Assembly: GCA_964006375.1 (NCBI GenBank) | Contig: OZ023264.1 | Span: forward strand, 172,086,295-172,150,294 | From: Tillus elongatus | Lineage: Eukaryota > Arthropoda > Insecta > Coleoptera > Cleridae | Direction of reading: 5' to 3' | DNA: 64,000 bases | In this document: one piece after another, positions 32,222 through 43,651 of the stretch | How positions within the stretch are numbered: the first letter of the stretch is position 1 | Layout: each line of letters begins with the position of its first letter | Made by a program: the position numbers and the translations under genes | The notes under the pieces: generated by a model | What the model saw: the letters and a program-made list of their open reading frames with translations, nothing else | The model's database searches: none | What the model was told of the DNA's origin: nothing

Positions 32222-32350
32222 ATTGGCTGCGGCATCTCAGGCCATTAGCACATTCTTTCCCATCATTTAATATTTTTTACAAATTTTCCAGACAAAGTCA
32301 ACTTGGCTCGCCCGGGAATCGAACCCGGGACCTATTGCTTTGCAGGCTGG
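32222..32350 (-). mobile_element. tRNA-derived SINE (family D), 5'-truncated
   Basis: On the minus strand, CAAAGCAATAGGTCCCGGG then the B box GGTTCGATTCC, a short body and an (AAT)n tail. The A box is replaced by the neighbouring (ATC)n tract. Confidence 0.7.
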
Positions 32351-32370
32351 CAATTATTATTATTATTATT

Positions 32371-32444
<74 letters not shown>

Positions 32445-32467
32445 TATTATTATTATTATTATTATTA
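32351..32467. repeat. (ATT)n(ATC)n(ATT)n compound microsatellite
   Basis: ATC units from about 32370 to 32440, with ATT units on either side. Confidence 0.95.
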
Positions 32468-32640
32468 CTAATGGACTCCCGCTAAAGTTTTATAGCGACG
32501 TATCAAGAAAAATATACTCTCCGAAAGTGCAAAAAATGCATGTCTTGCCATTAAAAAATATTAGTTGTCATAGCAACGAAGTTGCTTGCGTTAGGAAAAG
32601 TGTCGCCAGTTTGTAGCAAAAAATATGTTGAAAAACTTGT
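32468..32640 (+). repeat. Short interspersed repeat E, copy 1
   Basis: Shares CATAGCAACGAAGTTG, AGTTTGTAG and AAAAAATATGT in the same order with 37845-38020. Nature unknown. Confidence 0.65.

Positions 32641-33251
<611 letters not shown>

Positions 33252-33337
<86 letters not shown>
33252..33337. repeat. (TA)n replacing the TAR 3' part
   Basis: Starts exactly at the TTA of GAGTTCGTTA. Confidence 0.95.
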
Positions 33338-33341
<4 letters not shown>

Positions 33342-33848
33342 TACTAGGCAAATTTAAGTAATTTAATAATAATAATATATTTATCGCAGTTATACAATGC
33401 GTTATACAAATAAGCTTGGCTTGTGCTTGTATAAGACACAATTTTTATAAAGGATGCATTTTAAATGAAACTGTCAAAAATGATTAACCTTAACTGTCAC
33501 TTTACAAATTTTGCTCAGATCTTGCTCTAATTTTTTTTTCCAACACCAGCATGTCTCCAACCTTTCTTCATTCTAAACTTAACCTCAAACTACAGTACAT
33601 CCCTATTACCTTCCAAAAAAAAAAACCTTTAAACGTTAAAATTCTTGCAACTATAATTTTGACATGTCGACATGACTTTTTTACAGGATAAAAATTGAAT
33701 GAATTAATCAATTGTTGGTGCCCTTACTTGGTGAAACCGTTCTATAATATATACAGACGTAGAGACTATTTCTCTGGCTTCACAAATGTTCGTTTTCTTT
33801 TTCTTTTCTGTAACTAGTTTCGTTGATTGACAGCATCATTAGACAGAA
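33338..33848. other. Unassigned spacer
   Basis: No gene recognised. Confidence 0.45.
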
Positions 33849-33962
33849 AAAAAAGTCTGGACGCAGCAAGTGCGTTATGGTAGCGAATTTTCGATAAAAT
33901 GTCTTTAATGGCAAATATGCGTTGTTTTCTAAAGAAGGACATTTGGTTAGCAGTATAAACTA
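33849..33962 (-). mobile_element. M40 MITE, left part, interrupted by Mar-5
   Basis: GTCTGGACGCAGCAAGTGCG to CAGTATAAACTA. The remainder resumes at 36383 with TAGTAACAGTGTACCATATT and runs to about 36530. Confidence 0.8.
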
Positions 33963-33964
33963 TA

Positions 33965-36380
33965 GAGTGTGTCCTAAATTGGATGGGAATGTGTTGCTAT
34001 CTCTGTTATTATTAGAGATAAGGAGACGGTTAAATCAGCAATGTTATGAATAATTTCATGCTCGTTCCAAATATGACTTGTATTTTGCCCTGCCTCTTTT
34101 CGTTTTCGAGTTATTTAAAAAAAATGTCGATTTATTTTTTCTTAAACATCTAAGTAGGCGTTGATCCGACATGCCTAAGACTTGCACATTATCAGGACAC
34201 TTTTTACAGAGTAATCTTTTTGTGATATTCTCAACGTTGGATTGTCATTTGTTTTTGATTTGCAGGTATCAACGTTTGTTTTTATTATAGCCGGCATATT
34301 GGATTTTTTCCAATTATGTACAACATGCTTGAGAAATCTTGTAATTGCACTGACAATTTTGAGAGATACCGTTTTGAGGATGGTAGGCAATGAAATCCAA
34401 TACCAGAAAACAAATGACAAAAAAAGTGTTCAAAAAGCAGTAGGCCATGGAGTCTAACAATAGACGTCTACTTTTAACATAATTTTCCGTCATGAATCAC
34501 GATAAGAAAATAGGAACTTTGAGCACACTAATCAATCGGCCCATTATTACAAATGATTTTACATTACATTATTCTAAAAAAAATTTATAATTTAGTTAAA
34601 TAGGTAAAGCTAGTAAATAACTAAATTTACTAACAGAACTCAATAAAAAGCAGATTAATGATTTACAAACACGCCTTTGAAAATTGTTTGATTTTTAAAC
34701 GCAGGTCAATTGAAAAACAACAGAAGAAAGTTGCTATGGATATAACACTATCGCGACAATTAAGAATACTGTGATTCTTAATTATCTGAACAATTTGAGG
34801 TGTATTTAACACGTTGCTTAAAATTTTGTACTAAATAGTTTGTTTCCTGTTTATTTTAAATATTATTCAACAATATGTTCAATAATGAAGAATATTTTGA
34901 CCTGTTGGAATGTTATATTCGTTCTAACTGAGATACTCAGTCAGCTGCAAATTCATATCAAAACAACTACCCAGAAAGGCGACAACCAAACACCAAAATA
35001 CTTTGCAGGATAGTGACTAATCTATTGAACGACGGTATAGCTTCCACTCAGAGAAACTACTAATGCCTAGAAATGAAGAAAGAAATAATGCCGTCTTACA
35101 GGTTTCAAACGAAAACCCACCGCAATCTATTCGGTTTTATGGTGAACAAATTGACGTTCCAAAAAGTATGGTACATCGCGTATGAAAACAAAGTCATTAC
35201 CATCCATACAAATCTACAATCGTACAAGGCTTAAATGTTGAGGATTACGCTAAACGACTCAATTCTGCAGATGGTATTAAGGACAATGTCAGCAAGATGA
35301 AAATTTTCATTGGAAAATAATATGGACTGATGAATCCAGATTTACAAATTTTGGTGTGTATAGTCGCCCTAGTAGGCATTATTGGACAAATGAAAATCCC
35401 CATCTAAAGGAAGAAAGAGGATTGCAAGACAGATTAGGTATTAATCTTTGGTGCGGGTTATTAGGTAAAAAACTGTTATTTTTATTTGTAGATTAGACAG
35501 CTAATTTTAAAAAATTTCAGGTAACTTCATTTTTGGTCCGTTATTTTTGAAAATAATTTAACTGGGAAAAGATATCTTAATCTATTGAGAAATGATATCT
35601 TAACACCCATGGATTTTTATTTTTGGGATACTCTGAAGAATGATATGTATACATTCGATCCACCACAAAATACCAATGAATTACGAAACAGAATCACGGA
35701 AGCTATAAATCATATTAACCAAAACACCCTCACCAGAGTTTTCAGGCATGTTTCAAAAAGGTGTATAAAGTGCATTGAACAAAACGGTGGCCATACTCGA
35801 CAATTTTGTAAATTTAATCACAATAGTTTTTATCGTGAATCATTACGGAAAATTATGTTAAAAGTAGAAGTCTATTGTTAGACTCCATGGCCTACTGCTT
35901 TTTGAAAACTTTTTTTGTCATTTGTTTTCTGGTATTGGATTTCATAACCTACTATCCTCAAAACGGTTTTTCTCAAAATTGTCAATGCAATTAGAAGATT
36001 TCTCAAGCTTGTTGTACATCATTGGAAAGCTCTTTTGTAGTTCATCAGATATGCAAAAAATCCAATATGACTGCGTTAATAAAAACAAACGTTGATGCCT
36101 GTAGCTCAAAAACAAATGACAATCCAAAATTGAGAATAGCACAAAAAGATTACTCTGTAACAGGTGTCCTGATAATGTGCAAGTCTTAGACATGCAAGAT
36201 CAACGCCTACTTAGATATTAAATAAAAATAAATCGACAAATTTTGTTTTTTGCAAAATATATCGAAAATCATATTTGGAACGCGCATAAAATTCTATAAA
36301 ACATTGCTAATTTCACCGTCTCCCTATCTCTAATAATAACGCAGATTGCAATACATTCCCATCCAGTTTGGGACACACTG
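33965..36380 (+). mobile_element. Mar-5, mariner-family transposon with ~540-bp inverted repeats
   Basis: Ends GAGTGTGTCCTAAATTGG and, inverted, CAGTGTGTCCCAAACTGG, each next to TA (33963-33964; 36381-36382). Arms reach to about 34500 and 35830. It lies inside an M40 MITE whose two halves read continuously across the insertion, which fixes the TA target. Confidence 0.92.
34876..35805 (+). pseudogene. Mar-5 transposase, internally deleted
   Basis: MFNNEEYFDLLECYIRSN begins an N-terminal helix-turn-helix, followed by NNYPERRQPNTKIL. HPYKSTIVQGLNVEDYAKR and IIWTDESRFTNFGVYSR (first Asp) follow in shifted frames, then WTNENPHLKEERGLQD. The segment with the second Asp is deleted: after YLNLLRND the sequence goes straight to LTPMDFYFWDTLKND (third Asp), then PQNTNELRNRITEAINHI and the C-terminus near 35805. 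Confidence 0.85.
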
Positions 36381-36382
36381 TA

Positions 36383-36530
36383 TAGTAGTAACAGTGTACC
36401 ATATTTCACTAAAAAAATCTATGTTGTTTCAAAAAGTGCAAACATTTTCTTAAACCAAACTTAAAACCTTCCAGAAAAACCTCGTCAGATTTTCCTGGCC
36501 AACGAACCTATTCAAGCTATTTACACACCT
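36383..36530 (-). mobile_element. M40 MITE, right part after Mar-5
   Basis: Continues the MITE split at 33962. Its far inverted repeat is not seen. Confidence 0.7.
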
Positions 36531-36608
36531 GCCAAGATATCATTATTCACAAACAGATTTAGGACCAAAATTGAAAAAAAATCACCTTTTTTACAGAGAT
36601 TGCCTTCA

Positions 36609-37164
36609 CAGGGTTCCCACTCGTCTGGAAAACCGGGAAAAGTCAGGGAATTTGTAGAAGAAAAAAATTTGTCAGGAAAATCAGGGAAAAATTGGGATAC
36701 ATTGGGAAAATTGACTAAGAGTTGGGGAATTTTTGTCTCTGTCAGAGAATTATTATTATTATTATTATTTATTTGCTGAAAATTATACATATGTCAGTAC
36801 AAGAAAGTCCTAGGACTTATATAGTATTTCATGACAAAATTTAATAAGAATATTCCAAAATATATGACACCTCTCTTCCAATAATAATTATTCGTTTCCT
36901 TTTTATGATAAATAATTAAAACAATGTGTTTGCTTCTTGCGTGTATTATTTAATGATTTCTCTTTCCACAAAACCACAATAATTGTTATTTTATTAGTTT
37001 GTATTTATTGGTCGATTTGTATGAAGCGAAGACCTACTGTATTCTGTAGTAGTGTGTTGGGGGTAAATTGTAGAAGATCAAAGCCAGGGAAACAGATTTT
37101 GGCATGTCAGGGAAATCAGGGAAAAGTCAGGTAAATTGATATGCTGTTTTTAGTGGGAACCCAG
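36609..37164. mobile_element. Non-autonomous TIR element, CAGGGTTCCCACT termini
   Basis: Left CAGGGTTCCCACT, right AGTGGGAACCCAG (one mismatch), with CTTCA on both sides (36604-36608, 37165-37169). Internal GTCAGGGAAATCAGGGAAAA motifs and a short (TTA)n. No transposase. CAGGG termini suggest hAT, but a 5-bp duplication is not the 8 bp expected of hAT. Confidence 0.7.
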
Positions 37165-37539
37165 CTTCAGTAATGCTACCTAAAATATAGTTTCTACAAA
37201 AATTAGACAACTTGCTTTTACAATAACTTACTAAACATTTATTATTAATTACCCACATTCACAAAAATCTTACAAAAAATGATTTCTAAGGAAACACTAA
37301 AAACATTTCTATGAAAACTTTTCAAATTCAGCCACTACTTGTGAGTTCCTGTATACGGGATCTCGATTTTTTCAACGAGTAATACAAACGAAAACTCTCT
37401 GAAAACGTAATTTCCAAGGGGCTCCGCTATCTAGTGGTAAAAACGGCGTATCACAATATGTGATATGTGTTTGTGATATAATGTACCAAAAACGTGAAAA
37501 GTTGCAAAACAATTAAAATAGCTCAAAAACGATGAACGA
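37165..37539. other. Spacer with a small repeat shared with 41110-41215
   Basis: 37365-37500 matches the reverse complement of 41110-41215 (GATCTCGATTTTTTC, CGAAAAC, CGTATCACAAT). No gene. Confidence 0.55.
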
Positions 37540-37780
37540 TATAATTTTTTTTCCTTACAAGCATGCATTATAATTGGAAAGAAAATACAAAAATGCAATG
37601 ACATAAGCGGTGTTCTATAAAAAAAGGAAGTATCTATCACCAACGACTCACAGGCCATCCTGTGATTGCAAAAATAGGTTTATAAGATGCAGCTCGAGAC
37701 ACCCTATAAATAACGTATATAATTTTTTCTCGTATCTTGTATAATAACGGATATATTGAGCTTTACCGTAGAAATTGCTG
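37540..37780 (-). repeat. TAR fragment (middle part)
   Basis: CACCAACGACTCACAGGCC, CGAGACACCCTATAAATAAC and GTATAATAACGGATATATTG. Confidence 0.8.
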
Positions 37781-37844
37781 ATTTATTTTATATTTGTTTG
37801 TCAGTTTCTTTCAGGTAATTTTTTCTCAATTTTGTTTTCTTATG

Positions 37845-38020
37845 GCACCACCACCCGCTTAAAATTTTATAGTGCCGCATCAAGAAAGAGGCGTTCTTTC
37901 CGAAAATAAATAAAATTGTACCTTACACTTTGAAAAATCATGGTAGTTTCCATAGCAACGAAGTTGTTTACGCTATAAAAAACTGAATACGGCTAGTTTG
38001 TAGGAAAAAATATGTCTTTT
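37845..38020 (+). repeat. Short interspersed repeat E, copy 2
   Basis: Partner of 32468-32640. Confidence 0.65.
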
Positions 38021-38299
38021 GAAAAACATTTTTTTCTGAATAATAAATATGTCAGGAAATACAAGTGTCTTTCCACACTTTTTACTAACCTTGTTTACTT
38101 GATAACTTCCAAAACAGTTATTCCAACATATAAAATGATGGCAATAACAGGTTATCCCTTGTTATCCTGCTTCTCTCGGATCAGATGTAAATATGAAAAA
38201 CTTCATTTTAACTCGTAATACTTAGTCAAATTTTATGGCATTTCTATTTTTATTATGTTAGATGTTTTGCACAACATGAAAAGACTCTACTAAAAACTG

Positions 38300-39236
38300 A
38301 AAAGTCTGGACGCAGCAAGTGCGTTATGGAAGTGAATTTTCATAAAAATGTTTTTAATAGCAAGTGCGAGCAGGCATCAATCTGATTACCGGTATAGCCT
38401 ATGTAGTAGAAACAATGTACTATATTTTATCAAAATTGCTTATGGTTTGAAAATATACAAAAATTTTACGAAAATAAACTTAAATGTTGATTTCCTAGCC
38501 AACAAACCTCACGCTAATAGCAAATTGAGTTATTGAAATTTGAAGGGTTTAATGAAAATTCGCCACCAAAACGCACTTACTGCGTCCAGAATTTTTTCTT
38601 ACAAACATGCATCATATTTAGATAAAAAATGCAATAACGAATTTGTTCTACGAAAATTAGCTACAAATTATAGACCGTTAAACCATAAACTGAACTAAAC
38701 CCACAGCGAAAGCATCAACTTAACTAAACCAATAGCCAAAGCATCAGAGAAAGCGACTATTTGAAATGAATTTTCTGTAAATATTGGCAATGAAGGGCAA
38801 TGACGGTTGAAGCTGAAACTTAACGGTTCGCAGAACACTCTTCATGTAACATTTTCTTTTCACAATCCGTATTTGTTTCTCGTTCTTTGCCTAAACATTG
38901 CCAATTTTGACGTTTCAAATCGCGACTTTGATGTTTTGAGGAAAACTCCATTTTTTTTTTCTTTAACTGCCTATAACTTTTTTGTCTTTAAACTTAGAGA
39001 CCTAAATTTTGGTACATGGTTCACTCTTAATACAAACACGCGTACCAAATTTGGTTGCCCTTACTTTGTTAATTCCAAAGATATATTTTTTTTAGAAAGA
39101 AAACACAAATTTTTTTGGGAAAACCTGGGCCGATTTTCCTGGCTAACGAACTTATCCAAGTCACTTGCGAAAGGAAGGTACTCACCAAATTTGATCAAGA
39201 TCGGACCATTATTTTTTGAGTTATCGGCGGTGTAAT
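38300..39236 (-). repeat. TAR repeat, nearly complete, with M40 at its start
   Basis: From the M40 end through GACGGTTGAAGCTGAAACTT, CAAATCGCGACTTTGATG, TTTGGTTGCCCTTACTTTG to TTTTTTGAGTTATCGGCGG. Confidence 0.9.
38305..38590. mobile_element. M40 MITE, best-preserved copy
   Basis: 286 bp with 40-bp inverted repeats: left TCTGGACGCAGCAAGTGCG, right CGCACTTACTGCGTCCAGA, about six mismatches over the 40 bp. The inner GAATTTTCAT is included in the repeat. No coding capacity. Confidence 0.85.
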
Positions 39237-39383
<147 letters not shown>

Positions 39384-39385
39384 TA

Positions 39386-39503
39386 CCACTTGACCACAAA
39401 CATGCTTTTAAGACTTAGCGTTTAGCTGACAAAGTTATATGATGGAATTAACTTTGTCAGCTGAACGATACTAAGTATTAAAAGCATGTTTGTAGTCAAG
39501 TGG
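39386..39503. repeat. 118-bp near-perfect palindrome
   Basis: Arms of about 52 bp (CCACTTGACCACAAACATGC ... GCTGACAAAGTTA and its inverse) around an 11-bp loop. It begins 6 bp after the TA tract. A folded miniature element is likely; it has no coding potential. Confidence 0.9.
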
Positions 39504-40351
39504 ATTTTAACGAAATCTGTTTATTATTCCTCACCACGGACTTTGATATTCTGAAATGATGAGTTTTATTTCTTCAGATTTCAGCTTAAGTAAGTTTTAT
39601 CTGTGCTATGTGTCTGGCGCCATCTTATGCTTCTCAGTTGAATTATAAGAGTTAGGACCTTCTATTACTTATATAGAGGTGCTGGCTCTAATCCATACTA
39701 GAAGGAAATTAAAGTCGACTGAGCAAACAGCAAACCAAACGCTGTAGTATTGCTTCTTCTATTGACTAAAACCAAATTTATTTATCTGTTAAAGAGAAAC
39801 CTTTTAGTTGCAATAGCTTTCTGCAGAATTGAATTACATGAAAGCTGTCGAGCCCTCCATTGACTATCGTCCATTGATTTTAATTTTAGTCAATGACTAG
39901 AAGGGCATTTTAAAAGGTTGCTTGGAAGCATAGATAAACGTTACTAGATGGCACGCTTGTACCTATAAAAGCTTTAACAAAATTACTCTACTCAATAATT
40001 AACACAATTAATATATTTTATTTATCATACTTATTGTACATGATGAAAACAGTTTTCTAACCATGGGGTTTATTAGCACAAAATGAAAAGGATTTTTATA
40101 TAATAAGTAATACAAATAGTAAATAAAGAAGCTTTAGTATTTTCATTACTTATTTATGAACTAAGCATAGGAATCCTATAGAAGGTATATAAAGGTAGAT
40201 ATTTACGTCTTTCTCCATTTCTCAAATTTAAATCATAATGATCAATTCTCTCATTCATCGTGATTGTCGCTGTTTAGCGGAGAAAACTTGATTCGTGAAT
40301 TTACTTCAAGGTTTGTCATTACCTTCCCAGAAAATTCAAGAGTACATGTGA
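39504..40351. other. Unassigned spacer
   Basis: No gene recognised. Confidence 0.45.
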
Positions 40352-40380
40352 TCCCAGGTGGTCACCCATCCAAGTACGAG
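40346..40380 (-). repeat. 5S rRNA-like fragment
   Basis: Minus strand GTACTTGGATGGGTGACCAC followed by CTGGGATCAC matches the internal-control/3' part of eukaryotic 5S rRNA as I know it. It covers only about 30 bp, so it is a remnant and not a gene. Confidence 0.6.
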
Positions 40381-40461
40381 CGAAAAAATTTCCTCAAATG
40401 AGCGCGAACTAGCCCCCCTGGCACACATATCCGGGGACAGTTGTTTAAATTTTTGTAAGTT

Positions 40462-40532
<71 letters not shown>

Positions 40533-40960
40533 CCGATAATTTAAAAGATAATGGGCCGATTCTGATCAAATTTAACAAGGACCTTACTTTTGCAAGTAGC
40601 TTGGATAAGTTCGTAGCCAACAAACTCCGACAGGTTTTTCCTGGAAAATATTCTGTTTTCTTTCGAAAAAAAATTATATCTCTGGAAATAACAAACCTAT
40701 GGCAACCAAATTTCGTACGTGGGTATACGTCATAAACAGTAAACCACGTAAGTAAATTTAGAACTCGTTAATAAACGAAAAAAAAAATCAACGTTATGAG
40801 CCTTTAAAGAAAAAAAATTTGAATTTCTCTGGTGACCGGTGGTCGTATAAGATGAATTTGACAATTACAGGAGAGCCCACAAGTCGGTGGTGAAACAAAT
40901 TATCCTTTTTTATTGAACACCGCTTATTGTTATTGCATTTTTGCTTTTTCCAACGAACCA
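40381..40960 (+). repeat. TAR repeat joined to the 5S-like fragment
   Basis: AATTTCCTCAAATGAGCGCG, (TA)n, GATAATTTAAAAGATAATGG, GGCAACCAAATTTCG, ending TTTTTGCTTTTTCCAACG. Confidence 0.85.
40465..40528. repeat. (TA)n at the TAR position
   Basis: Pure TA; followed by TCACGCCGATAAT. Confidence 0.97.
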
Positions 40961-40975
40961 CAATATGCATACTTG

Positions 40976-40977
<2 letters not shown>

Positions 40978-41061
<84 letters not shown>
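40978..41061. repeat. (TA)n at the 3' edge of a TAR copy
   Basis: Starts after CATACTTGTC, where other copies continue with ATGCATGTTTGTAA. Confidence 0.97.
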
Positions 41062-41063
<2 letters not shown>

Positions 41064-41109
41064 TTAATTGTTGTCGAGTTCCTTCAATTGTTGCAACTTT
41101 TCACATTTT

Positions 41110-41215
41110 TTAGCACATATCAAAAATTGTGATACGGCGCTTAGAGAGCGGAGTCGCATTTAGGGAGGTTTTCGTTTATATGATACGTCGAAAAAATCGA
41201 GATGTCATATACAGG
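41110..41215. repeat. Small repeat shared with 37365-37500
   Basis: Inverse orientation of that copy. Confidence 0.6.
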
Positions 41216-41344
41216 CCGCTCTCAAAAAGTCAAACCCCCGTAACTAAAATTTTTGAAATACAATAGACTGTTCTTTTGTTCTAGAAGTGAAGGACATGCC
41301 ATCTGCTTTAACTTTTGTATAACACTATCTGTAAAACCTAAAGG

Positions 41345-41476
<132 letters not shown>

Positions 41477-41747
41477 TATATCTACGAAATATTTACATTT
41501 ATAGTCGTATACCATGATTCATGATTCATGTGGAGAAGATAAGTTATTTTTTTTTAATTCAATTCTAATAAGACCAGATTATTGATTATTTAGCGAATTC
41601 TCAAAAAAGAATATCACTACATTTAAACTAACTGTGGTACAAAAAAGGTAAGAAATAATTCATTTGATAAGATCATCTATGTTTACATTCTTATAATATA
41701 TAATTAGTTGATTAATTGTTTTCACTGTAATTGTCAAATGACTACTG

Positions 41748-42098
41748 TGTCTTTTGTTTCTTTAACGTCAGCCTATTTCCGCGACTGTGGCCAATCACCG
41801 ACGCCAGGGAGCAGTTTCACCTCACTATCCTGAAAATTTTGCCGAACCCCTGCCTTTCTGTAAGGAGGGTAGGGATCTTTAACGTGCCCAACATCGCATG
41901 GACACGGGCCGACGGCTTTACGCCCCCTCCGAAGGGCCGAACGTGCAGACATTCAACTTGCTCAAATACAATGCCAGAACCTCGGTTGATGTTAATGTTA
42001 CAGTTTGTACTGAAAAAGTGAACGGAGTACCCTGGGATCGAACGCAGTATCCTTCGGTTCAGAGGCACACGTTCTTACCCCTGAACCACAGAGGTTCT
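41748..42098 (-). mobile_element. tRNA-derived SINE (family C) with 14-bp TSD
   Basis: Minus strand: A box TGGTTCAGGGG (about 42085), B box GCGTTCGATCC (about 42035), then a body with GACGGCTTTACG-type text. A perfect TCAAATGACTACTG flanks it at 41734-41747 and 42099-42112. The 351-bp length suits a complete SINE. Confidence 0.88.
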
Positions 42099-42204
42099 TC
42101 AAATGACTACTGACAGTTTAAATTACGAGCTTATGACATGAGAATATGTTTTTTCCAGTTATATTACCATTATTTTCACTGGTTCAATTTATCGTGCAAA
42201 GTTA

Positions 42205-43190
42205 AAAAAAGTCTGCACGCAGCCAGTGCTGTTATGGTAGTGAATTTTCATAAAAATGTTTTTAAAAGCAAATATGTTTTTTAAGAAAGCAGGCATCAAA
42301 TTTGTCTAGCAGTATAATCTGTCTAGGCGCATGTAATGTACCATATTTCATCAAAATAACTTCATTTTTTGAAAATGTACAAAAATTTTCCGAATATTGA
42401 CTTAACATATTCCCGAAAAAACTGGTTTCCCGACCAACGAACCTTAAAGGTTAATAGAAAATTCAGCCAAGCAATTTTGAATCATTTAATGAAAATTCGC
42501 TACCATAACGCACTTTCTGCGACCATAATTTCTTTTGTTACAAACATGCATTATACTTCAATAGAAAATGTAAAAATTCAATAATCTAAGGCGTGTTCGT
42601 GACCTGTGATTGTAGAAATAATTTTTTAAGATGAAGCTCAAGACACCTTATCATTAATGTCTATAATTTTTTTTTCGTATCTTGTATAATAACGGATATA
42701 TTGAACTTTATTGATTTTTTACGGAAATTCTCTAAAAAATTATATACAATTAATCGATAAAGTCTATTGCTGAAACTACTAAAAAAGCATCAGAGAAAGG
42801 GTCTATTTGAAATGAATTTTCTGGAAATATTTTTGTAAAGTAAAGGACAATGACGGTTGACGCTGAGACTTCAGGGTTTTTTCTCTACATAACCCGTATT
42901 AGTTTCAGCTTCTTTGCCTAAATTTTGACGTTTCAAATCGCAACTTTGACGTTTTGAGTCAAACTTCATTTTTTTTCTTTAAATGCCTATAACTTTTTTG
43001 TTCTTTAACTTATAGATCTAAATTTGGGCACTTAATTTATTTTCAATAATACAGATCTGCATACTCAATTTGGTTGCCCTTGTCCTCCTGGAAAAACTGG
43101 CTAACGAACTTATCAAGGGAATTACAAGATGAAGGTACTCACCAAATTTTACCAAAATCAGCTGATTATTTTTTGAGTCACCGGTGTGAT
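42205..43190 (-). repeat. TAR repeat with M40, (TA)n missing
   Basis: M40 then GTATCTTGTATAATAACGG, GAGAAAGGGTCTATTTG, GACGTTTCAAATCGC, TTTTTTGAGTCACCGGTG. The TA tract and 5' part are absent. Confidence 0.88.
42212..42526. mobile_element. M40 MITE at the start of a reverse TAR
   Basis: Arms TCTGCACGCAGCCAGTGC and ATAACGCACTTTCTGCG; about 315 bp. Confidence 0.78.
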
Positions 43191-43479
43191 AGTGAATTTT
43201 TTAAAGAAAATTGACTAAAATATGTTTTTTTAAATTTGGTTTTTTTTTTCACTTTTAATTACAAAATAGGTCAGTGTTATAAAAAAATGCTTTAACAAAT
43301 TTGGGGTGAAAATAACAATTTTCGTGTAATATAATTAAGCCAATTTAAAAAAAAAAAACGACGAATTTTCGTGAAAGAAATGGTAAATTTTCATGTGAAA
43401 CCTTTTTATCAATTTTAGAAAACAAGCTTTTTGTGAATAATTATATCTTGGTAGGTGGGTAAACAGCTTGAAGAGGTTA

Positions 43480-43651
43480 GTTAACCGGGACAATCGGGCC
43501 AGTTTTTTCAGGAACATTTTAAGTTTATTTTCGGGATTTTTTTTTAAACAATACAGTTATTTTGATGATATATGACACATTTTTCCACTATAGAGGTTTT
43601 ACTGTTAACCCAATTTGATGATTTTGATTAAAAAAAAAAACATTTTTGTCA
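43480..43651 (+). repeat. TAR/M40 fragment left of LINE-4
   Basis: CGGGCCAGTTTTTTCAGG to ATTAAAAAAAAAAACATTTT; the M40 continues at 45468. Confidence 0.7.
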
